This document shows positions 8,762 through 17,119 of a stretch of DNA of 64,000 bases, one piece after another. Within the stretch, counting starts at the first letter, position 1, and the number at the start of each line of letters is the position of its first letter. A model generated the notes under the pieces. It saw only the letters and a program-made list of their open reading frames with translations. It was not told the origin of the DNA and did not search any database. A program made the position numbers and the translations under genes. This DNA comes from Streptomyces aureoverticillatus (lineage in GTDB: Bacteria > Actinomycetota > Actinomycetes > Streptomycetales > Streptomycetaceae). Location: the NCBI RefSeq assembly GCF_014649395.1, contig NZ_BMSY01000004.1:736579-800578 (forward strand), given 5' to 3'.

Positions 8762-9121
8762 ATGCCCCCCAGCGAGAAGCTCCCCACCGCACGGCAGCCG
8801 CATCTGCGCCCCCCGGACGCCGCCCGGCTCGCCGAGGCGTCGGGGCTCTTCGCCCTGCTCTCCGACCCCACGCGGCTGCATCTGCTGTGGCTGCTCGCCC
8901 GGCACGAGGAGGACGTGACCTCGCTGGCCGAGCAGTGCGCGGCCTCCCGGACCGCGGTCAGCCAGCACCTGGCCAAACTCCGGCTCGCCGGCCTCGTCGG
9001 CACCCGGCGCGAGGGCAAGCACATCGTCTACGCGCTCAGTGACGGACATCTGCGCCGCTTCGTCCTGGAGGCCCTGAGCCACGCCGACCACCGGGTCAGC
9101 GGGCGGGCTCCGCACGACTGA
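8762..9121 (+). CDS. ArsR/SmtB metalloregulator
   Basis: 119 residues. Winged helix about residues 27-95 (SDPTRLHLLWLL, SRTAVSQHLAKLRLAGLV). The C-terminal helix carries Asp94, His96, His107, His110, the alpha-5 zinc/nickel/cobalt sensing set. It lies between the P1B-4 ATPase and an MFS exporter with a His-rich tail, both plus strand. The CATGTGC palindrome 56 bases downstream is its likely site. Confidence 0.88.
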   Translation: MPPSEKLPTARQPHLRPPDAARLAEASGLFALLSDPTRLHLLWLLARHEEDVTSLAEQCAASRTAVSQHLAKLRLAGLVGTRREGKHIVYALSDGHLRRFVLEALSHADHRVSGRAPHD

Positions 9122-9176
9122 CCTTACGGGCCGCCCCGCCCCGGACCGTCTTGAAGCCCGGCCGCCGCGAAAGATA

Positions 9177-9198
9177 CATGTGCACGGATGCGCACATG
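9177..9198. promoter_or_regulatory. Operator palindrome before the MFS exporter
   Basis: CATGTGC and its exact complement GCACATG are separated by 8 bases. A TATGAT -10-like hexamer follows at 9203-9208, so a bound ArsR dimer would overlap the promoter. Probably the site of the ArsR protein at 8762-9121. Confidence 0.65.
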
Positions 9199-9228
9199 AG
9201 CTTATGATGACGGGACAGCGCCCGCACC

Positions 9229-10641
9229 GTGAGCCGCCCCGGGGGTCGTCGCCGCATGCTGTCCGTCCTGCGCAACCGCACCTACCGCCGGCTCTTCACG
9301 GCCCAGGTCGTCGCCCTGGTCGGCACCGGCCTCGCGACGGTCGCGCTCGGGCTGCTCGCCTACGACATCGCGGGCAAGGACGCGGGCTCGGTGCTCGGCA
9401 CCGCGCTCGCCGTCAAGATGGTCGCGTACGTCGCCGTCGCCCCGGCCGTGGGCGCGGTCGCCGACCGCGTCCCCCGCCGCGCGCTCATGGCCGGGTCCGA
9501 CCTGGTCCGCGCGGCCGTGGCCCTCCTGCTCCCCTTCGTCGACCAGGTGTGGCAGGTGTACGTCCTGGTCTTCCTGCTCCAGTCCGCCTCGGCCGCGTTC
9601 ACGCCGACCTTCCAGGCCGTGATCCCCGAAGTACTGCCGAAGGAACGGGAGTACACGCAGGCGCTGTCTCTCTCCCGGCTCGCCTACGACTTGGAGAGCC
9701 TGTTCAGCCCGGCGCTCGCCGCCGCGCTGCTCTCCCTCATCTCGTACAACTGGCTGTTCAGCGGCACTGTCGCGGGTTTTCTGGCCTCCGCCGCCCTGGT
9801 CGTCTCCGCCGTGCTGCCCAAGCCGAGCGCCGCCCCGCGCACCGGCAGCGGCTACGCCAGGGCGACCGCGGGCACGCGCCTCTTCCTCGCCTCCCCGCGC
9901 CTGCGGCCGTTGCTCGCCCTGGACCTGGCGGTCGCCTCCGCCGGGGCCGTCGTGACCGTCAACACCATCGTGTACGTACGCGACCACCTCGGCCGGTCCG
10001 CCGCCGACGTGCCGCTCGCGCTCGGCGCGTACGGTGCGGGCTCCATGATCGCCGCGCTGCTCCTGCCGCGCGTCCTGGACCGGGTGACGGACCGCGCGGT
10101 CATGCTGCGGGCCGCGTTCGCTCTGGCGGGTGTGTTCGTGGCCCTCGGGGCGGTCACCGCCGCCAGTGCCGGTGCCTGGCGCTGGCCCGCGCTCCTCGGC
10201 ACCTGGGCGGCCTTCGGCGCGGCCTGCTCACTCGTCCTCACCCCGGCCGGGCGGCTCATCCGCGGCGCGGCCGAACCGGCCGACCGGACCGCCGTGTTCG
10301 CCGCGCAGTTCTCCCTCTCGCACGGTTGCTGGCTGCTCACCTACCCGCTGGCCGGCTGGCTCGGCGCCACGGCCGGACTCCAGTCCGCCGTCCTCGTCCT
10401 GGGCTCCGCCACGCTGGGCTCGGGCGTGCTCGCGGCGCGCCTCTGGCCGTCGGACGAGGCGCCGGACGCGACGGCGGGCGCCCCGCCGGGGGTGTCGCAC
10501 GGGGCCGGGAGCCCTCAGCCGCACGAGCACACCGACCTCCCCGACGAGCACCCCCACCTGATCGGCGCCCAGCGCACGTCCGGCGGCTGGCGCCACGCCC
10601 ACCGGCCCCTGCCCGACGGCCTGCACGCCGGCGCGCACTGA
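9229..10641 (+). CDS. MFS exporter with His-rich C-terminal tail (metal efflux candidate)
   Basis: 470 residues from GTG 9229; ATG 9256 is an alternative. Twelve hydrophobic helices of an MFS permease are visible, with the loop-2 motif GAVADRVPRR. The last about 55 residues are soluble and histidine-rich (HEHTDLPDEHPHL, HAHRPLPDGLHAGAH), as in nickel exporters of the NreB type. Together with the two metalloregulators and P1B-4 pump upstream this argues for metal efflux rather than drug efflux. Substrate metal not proven. Confidence 0.85.
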   Translation: MSRPGGRRRMLSVLRNRTYRRLFTAQVVALVGTGLATVALGLLAYDIAGKDAGSVLGTALAVKMVAYVAVAPAVGAVADRVPRRALMAGSDLVRAAVALLLPFVDQVWQVYVLVFLLQSASAAFTPTFQAVIPEVLPKEREYTQALSLSRLAYDLESLFSPALAAALLSLISYNWLFSGTVAGFLASAALVVSAVLPKPSAAPRTGSGYARATAGTRLFLASPRLRPLLALDLAVASAGAVVTVNTIVYVRDHLGRSAADVPLALGAYGAGSMIAALLLPRVLDRVTDRAVMLRAAFALAGVFVALGAVTAASAGAWRWPALLGTWAAFGAACSLVLTPAGRLIRGAAEPADRTAVFAAQFSLSHGCWLLTYPLAGWLGATAGLQSAVLVLGSATLGSGVLAARLWPSDEAPDATAGAPPGVSHGAGSPQPHEHTDLPDEHPHLIGAQRTSGGWRHAHRPLPDGLHAGAH

Positions 10642-10696
10642 GCAGCCTGGGCCGCCGATGCGTGCGCGCCGACGCGAGCGGGGCCGACGCGAGCGG

Positions 10697-10930
10697 TCAG
10701 TCGTTCAGCCGGGTGCGCAGGAGACGCTTGCCCATCTCGGCGCCCTTGCGGCTGTCCGCCTGGGCCTTGCGGAAGAGCTCGACCAGTTCGGTGTCCTTCT
10801 CACGTTCCGCGTCCTGGATGTACGTCTCCAGTCGGAGCGCGTTGTTCAGGCACGACTCGACGTACCAGATGAGGTTGTAGTCCTTGTCCCGGGTGCCGGT
10901 GATGTCGCCGGACTGGGCGCTGTTCGTCAT
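10697..10930 (-). CDS. Conserved-looking small protein of unknown function
   Basis: 77 residues. ATG 10930 has GGAGG eight bases upstream. It is highly charged and predicted all-helical (IWYVESCLNNALRLETYIQ, REKDTELVELFRKAQ), with no signal peptide or membrane segment. I do not recognise a named domain. It is divergent from an ANTAR protein 195 bases away. Confidence 0.7.
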   Translation of the reverse strand: MTNSAQSGDITGTRDKDYNLIWYVESCLNNALRLETYIQDAEREKDTELVELFRKAQADSRKGAEMGKRLLRTRLND

Positions 10931-11125
10931 GGCGAATGTCCTCCGTGTCGTTCGTCGGACTTTCCGGGGTCGAGCAGGGGTCAGGTCGCCCTGCCTGCCT
11001 GGTGGCACAAATGCGGTCGACGGGTACCCGGAGCGCCGTGGCGTATGCCCCGCAGGGATTGCGTCGGCCGCCGACGGGCAAACAGAGCGGTGGGAAGGCC
11101 GTACCCATCGATCCGGAGGCCCATC

Positions 11126-11488
11126 GTGACGTCTGCCGCACCACTGGGCGGGGCAGCCCACGAAAGCACCGACCAACAGGTCTTGGCACTGAGAGAAGAG
11201 GTCGCACAACTCAAGCAAGCGGTGACCTCGCACGCGAAGGTCGACCAGGCCATCGGTGTCGTGGTCGCCGTGGGCGAGCTGATTCCGGCCGAAGCGTGGG
11301 ACGTTCTGCGCGAGGTCTCCATGCGCACGAACACCAAACTGCGCGAGGTGGCCGACCAGCTCGTGCACTGGGCGCACACGAACGAGCTGGATCCGATCCT
11401 CCGTGGCGAGCTGGAACGCCAACTGAGGCTGCGCCGTTACGAGAAGGCCGTGCCGCCACCGCCCTACGACGAGGTACCAGCACATTGA
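11126..11488 (+). CDS. Stand-alone ANTAR domain RNA-binding protein
   Basis: 120 residues from GTG 11126 with GGAGG seven bases upstream. A leading coiled helix (LREEVAQLKQAVTSHAKVDQ) runs into the ANTAR core AIGVVVAVGELIPAEAWDVL then TKLREVADQLV. ANTAR proteins bind paired hairpins in nascent RNA and prevent termination, usually under a GAF, PAS or receiver sensor. None is present here, so any signal must come from a partner. Confidence 0.85.
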   Translation: MTSAAPLGGAAHESTDQQVLALREEVAQLKQAVTSHAKVDQAIGVVVAVGELIPAEAWDVLREVSMRTNTKLREVADQLVHWAHTNELDPILRGELERQLRLRRYEKAVPPPPYDEVPAH

Positions 11489-11605
11489 CGTCGGCGGCGG
11501 CCCGGAAGGAGGCCTCCGCCCTGCCACGGCCCCGCGAGGCCGGGCCCCGGAAGGGGCGGCCACCGCGGGAGCCGTCGGCCGGTCACTGCCGGCGCCGCCC
11601 TGCGG

Positions 11606-12424
11606 TCACCTCCGGAGCCAGGCGCTCGCCGCCTCCCGCCACTCCTCGAACAGCTCCCGCTCCCCGACGACCTCCACCGTGTCCTCCAGGACGGAGTCCC
11701 GCCGGTACATGAGCAGCAGCAACGCCGCGGCGGAGCCACGCAGGCCCACGGCCGGTTCCCCGTGCGTACGCTCCGTCGCCGCCGTGCGCCGTACGGCGGG
11801 CGCCTCGCCGGTGAGGTCGACGAGCCAGTCGCCCCGCGCGCCGGGGGCCGCGTCCGTCGCGTGGAAGTGGAGGGTGCGGCCGGGGCCGAGCAGGGCGCGC
11901 ATCGCCTCCACGGACTCGTAGACCTGCGGCAGTTCGATGAAGCCGAGCCACTCGGCCAGGGCGTCCAGGGCGACGTCCTGGTCCAGGGTGTACGTCCCGT
12001 CGACGGCCGCGACCGCGTCCGCACGGTGCACCACCGTCTCCACCGTCATGCGGCGCGCCCAGAACACCGGGGTGCCGTCCGGCGCCACCGTCCACACCGA
12101 GGCGTGCGGTCCCGCCTTCCGCAGGGCGTCCGCGAACAGCGCCGCGCCCTCGTCCAGCCAGGCAGTGAGGGCGGTGGCGTCGGTCCGGTCGTCGCCGGAC
12201 ACGTCGTTCACCTGGTCGTCCGGCACCGGACCCGCGGCCCGGCTCCGGACGATCTCCTCGGCCCAGCGGTGCGCGCCGCCCAGGTGCCGCAGCAGGTCGC
12301 CGAGGCTCCAGCCGGCGCAGGTCGGCACCGGGGAGGCGAGGTCCGCGCCCTTGACGGCCGCGGTCAACTGCTGGGTCTGCGCGGTGATTTCGGCGGCGTA
12401 GCGGTCCAAGGTCAAGTCGGTCAT
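11606..12424 (-). CDS. Mycothiol-dependent maleylpyruvate-isomerase-family enzyme (DinB-like)
   Basis: 272 residues. The N-terminal four-helix metal-binding region is recognisable by CAGWSLGDLLRHLGGAHRWA and, after it, MTVETVVHRADA, carrying the His ligands of the family. Members use mycothiol to isomerise or transfer groups, or are uncharacterised. A C-terminal domain of about 90 residues completes the usual length. Monocistronic on the minus strand. Confidence 0.85.
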   Translation of the reverse strand: MTDLTLDRYAAEITAQTQQLTAAVKGADLASPVPTCAGWSLGDLLRHLGGAHRWAEEIVRSRAAGPVPDDQVNDVSGDDRTDATALTAWLDEGAALFADALRKAGPHASVWTVAPDGTPVFWARRMTVETVVHRADAVAAVDGTYTLDQDVALDALAEWLGFIELPQVYESVEAMRALLGPGRTLHFHATDAAPGARGDWLVDLTGEAPAVRRTAATERTHGEPAVGLRGSAAALLLLMYRRDSVLEDTVEVVGERELFEEWREAASAWLRR

Positions 12425-12602
12425 GACGTCACGATAGGCGACGTCCCGGCGCCGGGGCCCGCCACTTTTCCCCGGCGGGGAGAGGCTTCCGCCCCGAGCC
12501 GGGCGGGCCGGGGGCGGGCCGGGGGCGGCCGCCCTTTCCCCGGCGCGGGCGGGGCACCGAGGGCGGTCGCACGCGCGGCCGCCCTCCCCCCTCCCCCACC
12601 GC

Positions 12603-14432
12603 TCAGGACGAGCTCGCGAGGAACTGCGTCGCGGCCAGCTCCCCGTACAGCGGGTCGGACCGCACCAGTTCGTCGTGCGTGCCCACCGCGCGGACCCGGC
12701 CGGCGTCCATGACGACGATCCGGTCGGCCAGCGTGACCGTCGACAGGCGGTGCGCGACGACGAGGACCGTCACGTCCCGCGACACCTCGGCGACGACGTC
12801 GCGCAGCGCGAGTTCGTTGACGGCGTCCAGTTGCGAGGTCGCCTCGTCCAGGAGCAGCAGCCGGGGCTTGCGCAGCAGCGCGCGGGCGATGGCCACGCGC
12901 TGGCGCTCGCCGCCGGAGAGCTTGGAGCCGCGGTGGCCGACCACGGTGTCCAGGCCGTCGGGCAGCTTCTCGACGAGGGCGTCGAGACGGCCGCGTACGA
13001 GGACGTCGTGGATGTCGTCCTCGGTGGCGTCCGGCGCGGCGAACAGCAGGTTCTCGCGCAGGGTGCCCGCGAGGACGGGGGCGTCCTGCTCGACGTACCC
13101 GATGGTGGCGCGCAGCTCGGCGAGCGGCCATTCCCGTACGTCCTTGCCGTCGACGAGGACGCGCCCGCCCGTGGCCTCGTAGAACCGTTCGACGAGGCCG
13201 AACACGGTCGTCTTGCCCGCGCCGGACGGACCGACGAAGGCGGTCATGCCGGGGCCGGGCACGGCGAAGCTCACGCCGTGGTGGACGTACGGAAGGTCCG
13301 GCCGGTAGCGGAAGGTGACCTCTTCGAAGAGGACGGAGGCGGGCCGGTGTTCGGCGGGCGGCAGGTCCGCCGACGGCGCGGGTATCGTGAGGTCCTCGGT
13401 CTCCATCCGCTCGGCCTGCACGATGCGGGCCACGGCGGCGGCGCCCACCTGGTACTGGGTGACGGCCTCGATGAGCCGGCTCACCGGGTCGATCAGATAG
13501 AAGAGCAGCATCAGGAACGCCACCAGGGTCGCGACGGAGATCGCGCCGGAGGCGACGCGCGCGCCGCCCACCCCGAGGACCCCCAGGAACGACACCTGGA
13601 TGGCGAAACCCATCGAACTCCACGCCACCGCCTGCCACTTGGCCGACTTCACCCCGTGCCGCCACGCCTCCCGCGCCGCCTCCTCGACCTTGGCCACCTC
13701 GCGCTGCTCCGCCCCGGACGCCTTCAGGGTGCGGAACGCGCCGAAGGCCCGCTCCAGGGCCGTCGAGATCATCCCGACGGCTTCCTGGGCCCGCTGCGTG
13801 GCCTTGGAGATCTTCGGCATGACCAGGGCCGTGGCCGCGCCGATCAGGACGATCACGCCGAGCGTGACACCCAGCAGCACCGCGTCCATCAGGGCCATCA
13901 TCACGATCGTCGCGGCGACGGTCAGCGCGCCGGAGAACCCCGACACCACCGCCTGCGTGGTGACCGCCTGGAGCAGTGTGGTGTCCGAGGTGACGCGGGA
14001 CATCAGGTCACCGGGCTGCACGCGCTCGATCTCGGTGACCTTCAGCCGCAGCAGGCGGCCGATCAGGGACCGGCGCGCGTCGAGGACGACGGACTGGGCG
14101 GTGCGCTCCAGGATGTAGCTGCCCAGGGAGTCGACCGCGGTACCGATCACCAGGAGGCCGCTCAGCAGGATGAGGATCGAGGCGATCGACTCGTCGTCCG
14201 AGAGCCGGGTCACCAACTGCTCGATGGCGACCGGCTGGGCGAGGCCCGCGGCCGCGCCGATCAGGGTGAACAGGGCTCCGAGAGCCACGATGCCGCGGTG
14301 CGGGCGGAAGTGCCGGTAGAGGACGGTCCAGGTCTCCTTGGCGGGAAGACGCTCGACGTCCGTGTCCTTGCGGTCGGTCGGGTCTCTCTCGGCATGCGGC
14401 TGCTTGTCGAACGTGGGTTCTGGACTAGTCAC
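12603..14432 (-). CDS. ABC exporter, fused membrane and ATPase domains
   Basis: 609 residues from GTG 14432. A type I exporter half-transporter that should work as a homodimer. The membrane domain (six helices) covers about residues 40-330; the nucleotide-binding domain has Walker A GPSGAGKTT, signature LSGGERQR, Walker B LLLLDEAT and H-loop AHRLS. Substrate unknown: lipid, drug or peptide. A MarR gene lies upstream on the same strand, a possible regulator. Confidence 0.92.
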   Translation of the reverse strand: MTSPEPTFDKQPHAERDPTDRKDTDVERLPAKETWTVLYRHFRPHRGIVALGALFTLIGAAAGLAQPVAIEQLVTRLSDDESIASILILLSGLLVIGTAVDSLGSYILERTAQSVVLDARRSLIGRLLRLKVTEIERVQPGDLMSRVTSDTTLLQAVTTQAVVSGFSGALTVAATIVMMALMDAVLLGVTLGVIVLIGAATALVMPKISKATQRAQEAVGMISTALERAFGAFRTLKASGAEQREVAKVEEAAREAWRHGVKSAKWQAVAWSSMGFAIQVSFLGVLGVGGARVASGAISVATLVAFLMLLFYLIDPVSRLIEAVTQYQVGAAAVARIVQAERMETEDLTIPAPSADLPPAEHRPASVLFEEVTFRYRPDLPYVHHGVSFAVPGPGMTAFVGPSGAGKTTVFGLVERFYEATGGRVLVDGKDVREWPLAELRATIGYVEQDAPVLAGTLRENLLFAAPDATEDDIHDVLVRGRLDALVEKLPDGLDTVVGHRGSKLSGGERQRVAIARALLRKPRLLLLDEATSQLDAVNELALRDVVAEVSRDVTVLVVAHRLSTVTLADRIVVMDAGRVRAVGTHDELVRSDPLYGELAATQFLASSS

Positions 14433-14528
14433 ACACGACAGGACGCGCCGGCACGCGTTCCACCTGACCGGCAGGCGCGGGCGATCGTCCAGGACGCCGG
14501 AGACACCGGCGCAGGACCCACCCCCAGC

Positions 14529-14993
14529 TCAGGGCGCGGACTTCCGGCCGTTCAGCTCCGCCGCCCGAGCAGCCGCGTTGACGGTGATCTTGCGCAGGAC
14601 CCCCTGGAGTTCCGCGATCTCGGAGTCGCCGACACCCATGGCCTCGCCGATGGCCTCGGGCACGTGGGCGGCCCGCTCACGCATCTCGCGGCCTTCGGCC
14701 GTGAGCACGACGGCGACCGAGCGCTCGTCGTCGGGGCGGCGGTGCCGCTCGAGGAGGCCGCGCGCCTCCAGCCTCTTCAGGAGCGGCGACAGGGTGTTGT
14801 AGTCGAGCTGCAACTCCTCCACCAGCGCGCGCACGGTGGTCTCGTCGCGCCGCCACAGCACCAGCATCACCAGATACTGCGGGTAGGTCAGGCCCAGCGG
14901 GTCGAGGAGCACCCGGTAGACGGACGTGACGCTGCGCGAGGCCGCATAGAGGTCGAAGCAGAGCAGCTCGGCCAACGGTGACTTGGCTTCCAT
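14529..14993 (-). CDS. OhrR/MarR-type redox-sensing repressor
   Basis: 154 residues from ATG 14993. The N-terminal LLCFDLYAASR matches OhrR proteins, whose single reactive cysteine in LCFxLY senses organic peroxides. The winged helix follows (YPQYLVMLVLW, NTLSPLLKRLEARGLLER, DDERSV). It is divergent from an alpha/beta hydrolase of the perhydrolase/chloroperoxidase class, a plausible regulon member. The dyad at 15026-15051 lies between. Confidence 0.85.
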   Translation of the reverse strand: MEAKSPLAELLCFDLYAASRSVTSVYRVLLDPLGLTYPQYLVMLVLWRRDETTVRALVEELQLDYNTLSPLLKRLEARGLLERHRRPDDERSVAVVLTAEGREMRERAAHVPEAIGEAMGVGDSEIAELQGVLRKITVNAAARAAELNGRKSAP

Positions 14994-15025
14994 GGAGACC
15001 ACTGTAAGACAGACCACAGCGCGGG

Positions 15026-15051
15026 CGATTACCTCGCGTGCGATGTAATCG
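15026..15051. promoter_or_regulatory. Inverted repeat CGATTAC-N12-GTAATCG
   Basis: Perfect 7-base arms lie in the gap between the OhrR-like gene and the divergent hydrolase. The size and AT content suit a MarR-family operator. A TACTGT -10-like element follows. Confidence 0.55.
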
Positions 15052-15096
15052 TGTACTGTCTCCGTACGTCAGCAAGAGGAAACGAGAGGAACGGGC

Positions 15097-15939
15097 ATGC
15101 CGTACATCACCGTCGGTACCGAGAACAGCACGTCGATCGACCTCTACTACGAAGACCACGGCACGGGACGCCCCGTGGTGCTCATCCACGGCTATCCGCT
15201 GGACGGGGGCTCCTGGGAGAAGCAGGTGCCCGCGCTGCTGGAGTCGGGACACCGGGTCATCACCTACGACCGGCGCGGGTTCGGCCGTTCCGGCCGGCCG
15301 ACCACGGGCTACGACTACGACACCTTCGCCTCGGACCTCGACATCCTGATGCGCACGCTGGACCTGCGGGACGCCGTGCTCGTCGGGTTCTCGATGGGTA
15401 GCGGCGAGGTCACCCGCTATCTGTCCAGGTACGGGACGGAGCGCGTCGCGAAGGCGGCCTTCCTCGGGCTGCTCCAGCCGTTCCTGCTCAAGACGGACGA
15501 CAACCCGCGCGGCGTCGACCAGTCCGTGTTCGACGGCATCCTCGCCGCCGTGAAGGCCGACCGGTACGCGTACTTCGACGCCTTCTACGCCGACTTCTAC
15601 AACACCGACGAGACGCTGGGCTCACGCCTCAGCGAGGCCGCGCTGCGTGCCAGCTGGAACGTGGCGGCGGGGGCGTCCGCCCACGCCTCGGTCGCGGCGG
15701 TCCCGACCTGGACCACCGACTTCCGGGCCGACTCCGCCGCGATAGCCGCCTCCGGCATCCCCACGCTGCTCCTGCACGGGACCGCCGACCGCATCCTGCC
15801 GATCGACGCCACCGCCCGCGCGTTCCGCGAGATCCTGCCGGACTCCACGTACGTCGAGATCGACGGCGCCCCGCACGGCCTGCTGTGGACCCACTCCGAA
15901 GAGGTCAACGAGGCGCTGGTCGCCTTCCTCGGGAAGTGA
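15097..15939 (+). CDS. Alpha/beta hydrolase, non-haem chloroperoxidase/perhydrolase type
   Basis: 280 residues. Canonical order: oxyanion HGYPLDGGSW near residue 30, nucleophile elbow GFSMGSGEV, acid HGTADRILP, and catalytic His in APHGLLW. Cofactor-free haloperoxidases of this class are esterases/perhydrolases that make peracids from acetate and H2O2. The OhrR-like neighbour suggests expression under organic peroxide stress. Confidence 0.9.
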   Translation: MPYITVGTENSTSIDLYYEDHGTGRPVVLIHGYPLDGGSWEKQVPALLESGHRVITYDRRGFGRSGRPTTGYDYDTFASDLDILMRTLDLRDAVLVGFSMGSGEVTRYLSRYGTERVAKAAFLGLLQPFLLKTDDNPRGVDQSVFDGILAAVKADRYAYFDAFYADFYNTDETLGSRLSEAALRASWNVAAGASAHASVAAVPTWTTDFRADSAAIAASGIPTLLLHGTADRILPIDATARAFREILPDSTYVEIDGAPHGLLWTHSEEVNEALVAFLGK

Positions 15940-15987
15940 ACACGCCCATGTAGAAGCGAGAACAGCGGCAGTACGGGTCAGAACAGA

Positions 15988-16283
15988 TCAGAACGCCGCC
16001 CGGGGTGCGGAGCCCAAGAGGGGCCCGCTCCCCGGGACTTCCCCGCTCTCCACCCGCCGCCCGCCCCGCGCGAGGAAGTCCGCGAGCGGCAGCGTCGCCG
16101 CCCCCCACGGTCACCGCGTCCGGCCCGAGTTCGCCGAGCTCGACGCTGACGCGGGCCGCGGGATGCCGCAGCGCGTACGCGTCGGCGTGGGCGCGGACGG
16201 CCGGGAGCAGGTGGGGGGGGCGAGGGCGAGGCCCGCCCAGCCGCCGACGAGGACGCGTTCGGGGCCGAAGAGGTTGACGGCCG
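15988..16283 (-). pseudogene. ROK family regulator/sugar kinase remnant, C-terminus with two frameshifts
   Basis: Reading leftward from 16283 gives AAVNLFGPERVLVGGWAG, the ROK C-terminal signature, then HLLPAVRAHADAYALRHPAA in another frame, then VSVELGELGPDAVTVG and LPLADFLA in a third, ending TGA at 15988. The breaks fall in homopolymers: eight G at 16213-16220 and six C at 16101-16106. The first two thirds of the gene are absent. It abuts a glycosidase fragment on the opposite strand, so a deletion junction is inferred. Confidence 0.75.
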
Positions 16284-16514
16284 CTCGCCGGCTACTACGC
16301 CTGGTCGCTCCTGGACAACTTCGAGTGGACCTACGGCTACGACGAGCGCTTCGGACTCGTGCACGTCGACTACGCGACCCAGCGACGCACCATCAAGGGG
16401 AGCGGGCGCCGGTACGCGGACCTGATCCGCCAACACCGGCTGCGGGCACGGCGGGTGGCGTGCGGCGAGGGCGGCAGCTCAAGGCGGGCGGGGGGCGCCC
16501 CGGTCAGGCTTTGA
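16284..16514 (+). pseudogene. Glycoside hydrolase family 1 (beta-glucosidase) C-terminal remnant
   Basis: From 16290 the frame reads GYYAWSLLDNFEWTYGYDER and then FGLVHVDYATQRRTIK, the near-universal GH1 C-terminus, ending TGA 16512-16514. About 76 codons remain of an expected roughly 460; there is no start codon, and the acid/base and nucleophile motifs are lost. Its break coincides with that of the ROK remnant at about 16284. Its end overlaps the 3' end of the GNAT gene by a few bases. Confidence 0.8.
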
Positions 16515-17064
16515 ACGAGTGCAGGTTGGCTGCGGCGAGGGTTTGCTCCGCGTCGTACGCCTCGAAGGTGCTCACGCGCTGGAAACCGAGCAGGGCTGCG
16601 AGCCTGAGGGAACGCTCGTTGGCTGTCTGGGTCACGACCAGCACCGGCTGGTCGGGCAGCTCGTCGGCGGCGGCGCGCAACGCGGCCGTGGCGGCCTCGA
16701 ACGCCAGCCCCGCTCCCCACGCGCTCGGCCGCAGCAGGTAGGTCAGTTCCAGTTCACCGCATTCCTCGGTGACATGCCCGGGAAGGTCGGGCGAGCGGCG
16801 GTCGAGCACGAGCGTCCCGAGCAACTGGTCGGTCCTCTTGTCGGCGATGACGAACGTGCCGGGCTTGTTGGTGACGTTGGCGGTACCGATCGCGTCGAGG
16901 CGCTGTTCGACAGCGCTTCGTGGCCGAGGGCCGCCGAGGTACAGCCGGACCTGTGGATCGGTCTGCAGCTCGATGAGTCCGTCGCGGTCGGCGTCGTGCG
17001 CTTTGCGCAGCCGGAGCCGCTCCGAGGTGAACTCCGTGGCGGAGAGTGCGGGCGATGCGTTCAT
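16504..17064 (-). CDS. GNAT family N-acetyltransferase (RimJ/RimL-like)
   Basis: 186 residues from ATG 17064. The N-terminal TSERLRLRKAHDADRDGLIE and the central LELTYLLRPSAWGAG followed by NERSLRLAALLGFQRV fit the RimJ/RimL acetyl-CoA transferase group, which acetylates protein N-termini or small amines. The acetyl-CoA loop is present in shortened form (WGAGLAFEA). Substrate unknown. Confidence 0.85.
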   Translation of the reverse strand: MNASPALSATEFTSERLRLRKAHDADRDGLIELQTDPQVRLYLGGPRPRSAVEQRLDAIGTANVTNKPGTFVIADKRTDQLLGTLVLDRRSPDLPGHVTEECGELELTYLLRPSAWGAGLAFEAATAALRAAADELPDQPVLVVTQTANERSLRLAALLGFQRVSTFEAYDAEQTLAAANLHSFKA

Positions 17065-17119
17065 GGGGTCCACCTTGCCCGAGCACCCGCGTCCTTGCCC
17101 GAGCACCGGCGTCGCGCGC

